Program-made: the position numbers and the translations under genes
The notes under the pieces: generated by a model
What the model was told of the DNA's origin: nothing
Seen by the model: the letters and a program-made list of their open reading frames with translations, nothing else
Database searches by the model: none
Source: a virus
Reading direction: 5' to 3' (one strand)
Length of the DNA stretch: 37,493 nucleotides
Virus record (IMG/VR): IMGVR_UViG_3300020057_000086
Coordinates: 1-37,493 of that record
In this document: in pieces, positions 32,431-37,493 of the stretch
Layout of the letters: each line of letters starts with the position of its first letter
Position numbering within the stretch: position 1 is the stretch's first letter

Positions 32431-32444
32431 TAAGGGTATATAAT
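32401..32444 (+). promoter_or_regulatory. Box-promoter cassette 3 (overlaps the end of the transglycosylase gene)
   Basis: GTATCCACT (32401-32409, one change from the box) lies 7 bp before -35 TTGACA (32417-32422), 16 bp from a perfect -10 TATAAT (32439-32444). The gene at 32452 starts 8 bases after the -10, so its message may be leaderless. The first part is also coding sequence for the transglycosylase C-terminus. Confidence 0.75.
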
Positions 32445-32451
32445 TATTAAC

Positions 32452-32694
32452 ATGACTAAAGCAAAGATAAAAAACGAGGGATGGTACACCCTGCAAGACA
32501 TTGTGAGAGCGAAGATGTTTCCATGGGCGCACTCTTTCTGGTCGGTCAGGAACGTCGTCAACCTCGACAAGGATAAGAGCAACATCCTGAAAGCGGCGAT
32601 CACAGGCAAAGGCCGAGGGACAAAGTACCACTTCAAAGGGTCAAACATTATTAAATTCGTTAACCAAGTCGAAGCCGGAAAGGTCAGACTTTAA
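32452..32694 (+). CDS. Small HTH_17/excisionase-like DNA-binding protein, 80 aa
   Basis: WYTLQDIVRAKMFPWAHSFWSVRNVVNLDKDKSNILKAAITGKGRGTKYHFKGSNIIKFV follows the pattern of small MerR/excisionase-type winged helices, with a helix, a recognition helix and a wing containing basic residues. It could be a regulator or an architectural protein of the recombination operon it heads. The start codon sits at the predicted transcription start. Confidence 0.6.
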   Translation: MTKAKIKNEGWYTLQDIVRAKMFPWAHSFWSVRNVVNLDKDKSNILKAAITGKGRGTKYHFKGSNIIKFVNQVEAGKVRL

Positions 32695-32700
32695 ATCAAA

Positions 32701-32952
32701 ATGGAAAAAGCAACACACACATCAAAAAAGCTCAGACTAGTAGCACTGCTCTTGTGCTGGTTTTTAGGCATGCTAGGAGTGCATAGATTTTATGTAGGAA
32801 AGACCAGCACAGGAATCGCCATGCTCTTGATAACTCTAACCTTTTTTGGAATGATAGTAACAGGCATATGGGTATTGGTAGACATGATAATCATTGCATC
32901 AGGATCATTCACAGACAAGGACGGTGCAGTTTTAGAGAAATGGTCGAATTAA
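32701..32952 (+). CDS. TM2-domain membrane protein, 83 aa
   Basis: Two membrane segments (about 11-30 and 37-65) with the TM2 signature: LLCWFLGMLGVHRFYVGKTSTGIAMLL and a following WVLVDMIIIASG. TM2 proteins occur in many bacteria and eukaryotes; phage versions are uncommon and without known function. Here it lies in the recombination operon, two genes before RecT. No partner is evident. Confidence 0.8.
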   Translation: MEKATHTSKKLRLVALLLCWFLGMLGVHRFYVGKTSTGIAMLLITLTFFGMIVTGIWVLVDMIIIASGSFTDKDGAVLEKWSN

Positions 32953-32972
32953 TAAAAATTAATTAAAAAAAT

Positions 32973-33313
32973 ATGTCAACACAAAAATCACTAGAAAAAT
33001 ACACCAAAGCGTTCGAAGCACTAGAAGACTATAAGCAAAAACACCTCGCAGTATTTGACGGACACCAAACTCTCGTGCTTGCAATAATAGAATAGATGCA
33101 GAGAATGAACTCCGAGACGACGTAGCAGAAGCAGGAATTGGAATAGAAAACAACGACTTCAAAGTAACCGTAACTCCACAGACACAGACATTCGCTGACG
33201 TGGAAGCGATCGACAAACTGGTCAAGGACAAACTCATAAGCCCGGAGATACGTGCGAAGATAGTACAAACCAACCAACGCCCTCCGAAGATCAGCATCAA
33301 AAGAAAAGAATAA
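32973..33313 (+). pseudogene. Frameshifted gene (5-bp duplication), about 112 aa if repaired
   Basis: The first frame (32973-33095) gives 40 residues, MSTQKSLEKYTKAFEALEDY ... VLAIIE, and stops. A second frame continues to 33313 with DAENELRDDVAEAGIGIENNDFKVTVTPQ and a basic end. The break lies at a perfect tandem AATAG duplication (33086-33090, 33091-33095). Removing one copy restores one open frame through LAIIDAENELRDD. The intact protein would be a helical phage protein of unknown function directly upstream of RecT. Confidence 0.7.
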
Positions 33314-33346
33314 GTCGAATTTATTAAAAAATTAATAGCAACACAT

Positions 33347-34210
33347 ATGGAAAATACACACGTTACAACCAATCAAAACAAAAGACCACCAGTACCAATA
33401 GAAATACTACGCGCAAACATGGAGGGAGAATTTATAAAGACGGTCACTAATTACTACCGAGGCAATGAGCAAGAAGCTCTAGCATTTAAAACCGCAGCAG
33501 TCGACTACGTACGCAAAGTACCAAAGCTCCTAGATTGCGATCGCATATCACTCCTTTCTGCATTCGTGCAAGTTGCGTCCTTTAGATTTATGCCAAGCGG
33601 AGTCTCAGGCGAAGCGTACATAATACCCTACGGACGAGAAGCCAAGATGCAACTCGGCTATCAAGGAATCATTACTCTGCTATGGCGCACTGGCAAGGTC
33701 AAAAGTATCTCAGCGATTATAGTCTACGACAACGAACACTTCGAATATACCGAGGGCTTGGAGACACATTTAGAACACATCCCAACCAAATTCGGAGAGA
33801 AGAAAGGGCTACCGATCGGAGTCTACGCAGTAGCTCAGACGACAACCGGAGGACGAGTATTCAAAGTCATGAGCAAGGAAGACATCATGGACTTCAAAGA
33901 ACTCTCCAAAGCCAAGGCAACCAAGGACTCACCATGGAATAGCGATAAGGATCCGGAACTATGGATGTGGAAGAAGACCTGCCTATTACAGATGGCAAAA
34001 CTCCTACCGAAGACCATGGAGCTACAGAAAGCTATCGAGGTGGACAATGACGGAGAGGGACTAGAGAAGACACGGGTCGACGCAGGGGGCTCAGCAGTAG
34101 GAAAGAGCTTCCACACACCAGCGACAGACGTGATACCTGAAGACGAGTCGAATGGCGATGATGGCTTTGTGCCACCGGAGAATCCAGACGAGGAAGAAGA
34201 CATGAGATAA
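33347..34210 (+). CDS. recT: RecT-family single-strand annealing protein, 287 aa
   Basis: Residues about 25-235 fit the RecT family: FIKTVTNYYRGNEQEALAFKTAAVDYVRKVPKLLDCDRISLLSAFVQVASFRFMPSGVSGEAYIIPYGREAKMQLGYQGIITLLWRTGKVKSI, then VFKVMSKEDIM and LWMWKKTCLLQMAKLLP. The C-terminus is acidic. RecT anneals complementary single strands after a 5'-3' exonuclease has exposed them. Its usual partner, RecE or another PD-(D/E)XK exonuclease, is missing as a free gene, but a nuclease domain is present in the nearby fusion at 34636. Confidence 0.9.
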   Translation: MENTHVTTNQNKRPPVPIEILRANMEGEFIKTVTNYYRGNEQEALAFKTAAVDYVRKVPKLLDCDRISLLSAFVQVASFRFMPSGVSGEAYIIPYGREAKMQLGYQGIITLLWRTGKVKSISAIIVYDNEHFEYTEGLETHLEHIPTKFGEKKGLPIGVYAVAQTTTGGRVFKVMSKEDIMDFKELSKAKATKDSPWNSDKDPELWMWKKTCLLQMAKLLPKTMELQKAIEVDNDGEGLEKTRVDAGGSAVGKSFHTPATDVIPEDESNGDDGFVPPENPDEEEDMR

Positions 34211-34241
34211 ACTACGTTTTTATTTATAACCAAAAAAGAAT

Positions 34242-34400
34242 ATGAAAATTACAACAGGAAAAGCTAAGAAAAAAGAGAGAGCGCACTGCTCCACTTGTGG
34301 AGCAGAACTACCACCCGGACACCCTATGAGAACAGGGTTGCGGAAAAACGACGGTACAAAAGTCCAAATTTTTAGAAACGTTTCACGTAGGGGAAAGTAA
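34242..34400 (+). CDS. Small zinc-finger-like basic protein, 52 aa
   Basis: ATG 34242 to TAA 34398-34400, directly abutting the next ATG. C16-x2-C19 (CSTCGAELPPGHPM) is followed by a basic tail (TGLRKNDGTKVQIFRNVSRRGK). The second half of a zinc site is not obvious; H27 might take part. DNA binding is plausible. It is one of several small cysteine-pair proteins here. Confidence 0.5.
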   Translation: MKITTGKAKKKERAHCSTCGAELPPGHPMRTGLRKNDGTKVQIFRNVSRRGK

Positions 34401-34586
34401 ATGATAGAAGCAAAGGAAATAACCGAAGACAGGATCAATGAGATGTTTATAGATTTGATCCACTTTAAGATGGGTTTGTATCCTTTTTTTAAAAAGTACG
34501 GCATAGGCATTCAGACTGGAGCAGAGCTAAAGAAACACTTCCAAAAGATGCTGAAGTTATCCACTCCAAGAATTGACAAGGGTTAA
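34401..34586 (+). CDS. Small protein whose C-terminus is encoded by a promoter cassette, 61 aa
   Basis: Starts immediately after the previous stop. The first 50 residues are helical (DRINEMFIDLIHFKMGLYPFFKKYGIGIQTGAELKKHFQKM). The end, LSTPRIDKG, and the stop codon come from the box-promoter cassette at 34557. The same STPRIDK peptide ends the transglycosylase gene, for the same reason. No domain is recognised. Confidence 0.55.
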   Translation: MIEAKEITEDRINEMFIDLIHFKMGLYPFFKKYGIGIQTGAELKKHFQKMLKLSTPRIDKG

Positions 34587-34600
34587 TAAGAGAGTAAAAT
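34557..34600 (+). promoter_or_regulatory. Box-promoter cassette 4
   Basis: TTATCCACT (34557-34565), 7 bp, -35 TTGACA (34573-34578), 16 bp, -10 TAAAAT (34595-34600). Identical over 54 bp to cassette 1. It drives the nuclease-motor gene at 34636, with a short AT-rich leader. Confidence 0.75.
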
Positions 34601-34635
34601 GTAGATATTACTAGAAATTATTAAAAATTATTAAA

Positions 34636-36750
34636 ATGGATAACAACACACCAAAAGAAGAAGTCAAAAGCATACACATGCCTATTAATAAACTGTCCTA
34701 CTCAGGACTCACCCAGCTACTTCGTAACCCTCTGATCTTCAAGCTCAAACAGATCCTCGGAGTGTACGACTCCAAGATGGGAGTGAGTGCAATGATAGGG
34801 AGATCGGGCCACGAAGCCCTAAAATTTTACTACGGAGGTAATAAAGACCTACCAGTACCAGCAGACATCATAGAGCGCAGAGAAGAAGCAATCAAGGTCG
34901 GCATGGACTACCTGAACACTGTCGATGATGGATGGATAAAATACGGGAAGACCGGGAGCCGAGAGAGCATGTTGCAGGATTACCATAAAACCATGCGTCT
35001 CTACTTTGAATACGAGCCAACCTACCGGAACATCACATGCTGTGAGGAGCGCCTAGAGGCAGAGATAAAAAACCACGACGGGCAAGTGTTCCCACTTCCA
35101 GCAGTCGGAGTGCCGGATTTAATAAACGAATACGAGGAGGGCAAATACGAAATAGTGGATGCCAAATTCACAAAGAGCTTCACGAACTACACCAACGACG
35201 ACGGAGAGCCATACGAAGACTACGTCAAAATCATACAGGCGAAGTTCCTAGACTACCTAGTGAAAGCCACCAAGGACATCCAAGCGACTAGGGTGGTTTT
35301 TAGAGAAATCAAAAGGAGCATAAACAAAGACGGAAGCCCACAGATCCGAGACTACGTGATACCACTAGACCATGAGCCATATGATATTATTTTCACAAAC
35401 TTATACGCTGACGTTGTAAAATTTGTAAGCAACCCAAACAGCATATACCTACCAAACCTAAGCGATCCATTCGACGGAGAGCAAGCCGGACTCCTATATG
35501 CGCAGGGGTTATTGAATGCGGATATGAGCGACATTGAGGTGATGCACAAAGTAAAAGATGTGGCATTGGTAAGTCGAAAGTTTGTCTCAAGCCGACTAGA
35601 TAAAATAGAAAACCAATACCTCGCACCTGAAGAAAAGATAAAACTCCGAATGGCAGAATTCGGAATACCGATCGAGCCGGTAGAGACTAAGGTGGGAGCG
35701 AGCGTAACACAGTACCGATTTAAAGTGAGCGCCGGCATATCAATGAATAGATTTAAAAAACACAAAGATGACATAGCACGTGCGATAGAAGCAAAGACAG
35801 ATATCAGGATACTAGCACCGATCCCCGGAACGTCGCTTATAGGCATAGAGGTGCCGACCGCAGATCGCAAAATAATACACCTAGAAAAGAAGCACCTGAC
35901 ACCAAAGACTCTAATGCTACCGATTGGAGTAGACATACACGGAGAGGTAGTAAGGATAGCACTCAACGAGATGCCACACTTGCTGATCGCAGGATCAACC
36001 GGAAGCGGAAAAAGCATACTGCTCCACACCATTATAACCGCACTAAAGAAGCAAATGACACCAAGCCAAATGGAGATGGTGCTGATAGACCCGAAGCGAG
36101 TAGAACTGGTGGCATTTAAAAACATCCCACATCTCAAAGGTAAAAAAATAATATACGAATACACTGGAGCTACTAAGGCCCTCGCAACCTTGGTAGAAGA
36201 AATGGAGCGACGCTACGAGGTGCTGGAAAAACAAGCAGTACGAGACATCGGAGAATATCACAAAAAAATATCAGGAGGAATGCCCTACATCGTGGTAGTG
36301 ATTGACGAATTCGCTGACCTTATGATGCAGAGCAAACAAACTGAAAAACAAAAGAAAGGTAAAGGCGCGCTGAAGAAAATCGCAAATAAAAAGTTTGTAG
36401 AAGAATTCGCAAAGCAGGAAGCAAAACGAGGGCGCCAAGTAAACCTAGAGGAGCTAGATACTACTGAAGACTTAGCGGTGGACGAAATGATAATACGGCT
36501 AGCACAGATGGCGAGAGCGGTCGGTATCCACATGATCATAGCAACCCAACGCCCAAGCGTGGATGTGATTACTGGATTAATTAAAGCCAACTTCCCAACA
36601 CGAATAGCACTGACAACGGCATCGCATGTCGATAGCGAAGTTATTATTGGAGAGTCAGGAGCAGAGAAGCTGACAGGCAAAGGGGATATGCTACTGATGC
36701 ATCCCGGTGCAAGTGGAAAACAGAGATTGCAAGGTTTTCTAATTAAATAA
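34636..36750 (+). CDS. PD-(D/E)XK nuclease fused to an FtsK/SpoIIIE-type DNA translocase lacking the gamma domain, 704 aa
   Basis: Residues about 18-230 resemble the PDDEXK_1 (Cas4/RecB-like) nuclease: LSYSGLTQLLRNP, IGRSGHE (H59, E60), then VGVPD161LI, D175-A-K177 (EIVDAKF) and Q201. Residues about 335-420 match the FtsK alpha domain (VTQYRFKVSAGISMNRF, RILAPIPGTSLIGIEVP). The beta motor follows with Walker A GSTGSGKS (453-460), MVLIDPKRVELVAF, Walker B VVVIDEFADLM (553-563) and ATQRPSVDVITG. The protein ends at the end of the motor; the gamma (DNA-recognition) domain is absent. The gene lies near RecT and has its own box-promoter. A motor-driven exonuclease partner of RecT, or a nuclease guided along DNA, are possible roles. 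Confidence 0.85.
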   Translation: MDNNTPKEEVKSIHMPINKLSYSGLTQLLRNPLIFKLKQILGVYDSKMGVSAMIGRSGHEALKFYYGGNKDLPVPADIIERREEAIKVGMDYLNTVDDGWIKYGKTGSRESMLQDYHKTMRLYFEYEPTYRNITCCEERLEAEIKNHDGQVFPLPAVGVPDLINEYEEGKYEIVDAKFTKSFTNYTNDDGEPYEDYVKIIQAKFLDYLVKATKDIQATRVVFREIKRSINKDGSPQIRDYVIPLDHEPYDIIFTNLYADVVKFVSNPNSIYLPNLSDPFDGEQAGLLYAQGLLNADMSDIEVMHKVKDVALVSRKFVSSRLDKIENQYLAPEEKIKLRMAEFGIPIEPVETKVGASVTQYRFKVSAGISMNRFKKHKDDIARAIEAKTDIRILAPIPGTSLIGIEVPTADRKIIHLEKKHLTPKTLMLPIGVDIHGEVVRIALNEMPHLLIAGSTGSGKSILLHTIITALKKQMTPSQMEMVLIDPKRVELVAFKNIPHLKGKKIIYEYTGATKALATLVEEMERRYEVLEKQAVRDIGEYHKKISGGMPYIVVVIDEFADLMMQSKQTEKQKKGKGALKKIANKKFVEEFAKQEAKRGRQVNLEELDTTEDLAVDEMIIRLAQMARAVGIHMIIATQRPSVDVITGLIKANFPTRIALTTASHVDSEVIIGESGAEKLTGKGDMLLMHPGASGKQRLQGFLIK

Positions 36751-36751
36751 T

Positions 36752-36820
36752 ATGACCCACGAAGAAACAATAAAACGAATACAAAAGTTAGTTCCGAGCG
36801 TTATGGAGTTGCATAAGTAA
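36752..36820 (+). pseudogene. 5' fragment of a gene (22 codons) before the HNH element
   Basis: MTHEETIKRIQKLVPSVMELHK then TAA. The start matches a common phage-gene beginning, but the frame ends where an inverted repeat and an HNH gene begin. It may be a gene interrupted by the element, continuing beyond the window. It could also be a real micro-ORF. Confidence 0.45.
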
Positions 36821-36837
36821 GTTATGCCTGATATAAT
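36809..36837 (+). promoter_or_regulatory. Promoter and inverted repeat before the HNH gene
   Basis: -35 TTGCAT (36809-36814), 17-bp spacer, -10 TATAAT (36832-36837). The spacer contains part of a perfect inverted repeat GCATAA-GTAAG-TTATGC (36811-36827), which could be an operator. The HNH ATG is 30 bases downstream. Confidence 0.5.
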
Positions 36838-36866
36838 GAAGTTATATGAAATATAATTTTATAAAT

Positions 36867-37493
36867 ATGATTGGGTTAACTTTTGGCAAGTTAACAGCAA
36901 TATCTGAATTAAAAGAAAGATGCAGTAGTGGAGATGTTATGTGGGAGTTCTTATGTGTTTGTGGAAATAAGATAATAAGAAGTGGCTACTCGGTTCGGGC
37001 TAGCAAGACATATTCTTGTGGTTGCGTAAAAAGAGGCAGAGCTGGGCAACAAGTAACACACGGAATGACTAATACTAAAGTTTATCAAGTATGGGGAGGA
37101 ATGAAAAACAGGTGCAATAACCCCAAGAACAGACATTATAAAGACTATGGTGGTCGTGGAATAACAGTCTCTACTAGTTGGGATAAGTTTGAAAACTTTA
37201 TTAGGGATATGGGAGATAAAGCAGAGGGTCAATCATTAGACAGAATAGATAATAACAAGGGTTACTCTAAAGAAAACTGTCATTGGTCTTCGTGGTCAGT
37301 TCAACAAAATAACCGAAGAAACAATAAGTTGATTAAATACAAAGGTGAGATTAAAACAATGGCAAAATGGGCAGAGCATTTTAAAATAAATAAATCAACT
37401 TTTAAATCTCAAATACGTAAAGGCTGGTCAATTTCTAAGATACTTCAACGACCAGTCGGAGGAGACAAAGACATTTATAGGGGGATTATTAAC
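36867..37493 (+). CDS. HNH homing endonuclease (3' truncated by window edge), at least 209 aa
   Basis: ATG 36867; open to the last base. The first part has LTFGKLTAIS and a cysteine set (CVCG ... YSCGCV) like zinc-binding starts of phage HNH proteins. The HNH nuclease follows: TNTKVYQVWGGMKNRCNNPKN, HYKDYGGRGITVSTSWDKFENFIRDMG, SLDRIDNNKGYSKENCHW. The C-terminal part (KYKGEIKTMAKWAEHFKINKSTFKSQIRKGWS) is an AP2/HTH-like DNA-binding module. This architecture is that of free-standing or intron-encoded phage homing endonucleases. Confidence 0.85.
   Translation, partial: MIGLTFGKLTAISELKERCSSGDVMWEFLCVCGNKIIRSGYSVRASKTYSCGCVKRGRAGQQVTHGMTNTKVYQVWGGMKNRCNNPKNRHYKDYGGRGITVSTSWDKFENFIRDMGDKAEGQSLDRIDNNKGYSKENCHWSSWSVQQNNRRNNKLIKYKGEIKTMAKWAEHFKINKSTFKSQIRKGWSISKILQRPVGGDKDIYRGIIN

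Noticed and set aside
35352-36164. Long open frame (270 codons) on the minus strand
   Set aside because: It lies entirely opposite the FtsK-type motor domain, whose motifs are intact on the + strand. Its translation is Ser/Leu/Cys-rich without domains, as expected from antisense of A-rich coding DNA.

Overview
The window is a contiguous stretch of a tailed double-stranded DNA phage or prophage genome. It looks like a siphovirus with a Mu-type head. Every convincing gene lies on the + strand, and genes are packed tightly with many ATGA stop/start overlaps. I see no tRNA, rRNA, integrase, CRISPR array or insertion sequence. The host cannot be named from the sequence. TGA and TAA are both ordinary stops. 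Promoters are of the sigma70 TTGACA/TATAAT type, which argues against Bacteroidota. Almost no gene has a Shine-Dalgarno site; starts instead follow A-rich leaders such as AATAAAAAC-ATG, and several look leaderless. A host with little reliance on Shine-Dalgarno (Patescibacteria/CPR is one candidate) would fit, but that is inference.

Layout. (1) 1-1613: the end of a heptapeptide-repeat protein and small unknown genes. (2) 1614-7182: regulators, several small zinc-ribbon proteins, a ParB-like/DNA methyltransferase fusion with a poly-G tract, a RusA-type resolvase and a small HExxH metallopeptidase. (3) 7308-20986: packaging and head genes, namely small and large terminase, a portal (DUF935, Mu gp29 type) fused to a MuF domain, a Mu-I-like protease with a nested scaffold start, a decoration protein, the major capsid protein, several structural proteins and the head-tail connection proteins. 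(4) 21191-27785: tail tube, tail chaperones with a -1 frameshift, tape measure, hub, an appendage protein and a glycine-rich tip protein. (5) 27819-32430: lysis and envelope genes, including an intein-containing papain-like endolysin, a holin, a structured RNA with a terminator, and a membrane-anchored lytic transglycosylase. (6) 32452-36750: a small helix-turn-helix protein, a TM2-domain protein, a frameshifted gene, RecT, and an unusual fusion of a PD-(D/E)XK nuclease with an FtsK-type DNA motor. (7) 36752-37493: a 22-codon gene fragment followed by an HNH homing endonuclease that runs off the window.

Regulation. Six putative promoters each have a DnaA-box-like TTAT(C/A)CAC(A/T) sequence just upstream. 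Four of these share the core AAGAATTGACAAG, and two (1562-1615 and 34555-34608) are identical over 54 bp. They sit ahead of the early regulator, the replication-like gene, the protease/scaffold/capsid block, the late membrane/transglycosylase operon, the small HTH gene and the nuclease-motor gene. This looks like a dispersed phage regulon.

The most interesting items are the nuclease-FtsK fusion beside RecT, the repeated box-promoter cassette (which also encodes the C-termini of two genes), the intein placed exactly at the predicted catalytic cysteine of the endolysin, the three-way-junction RNA downstream of the holin, and the poly-G tract in the methyltransferase.
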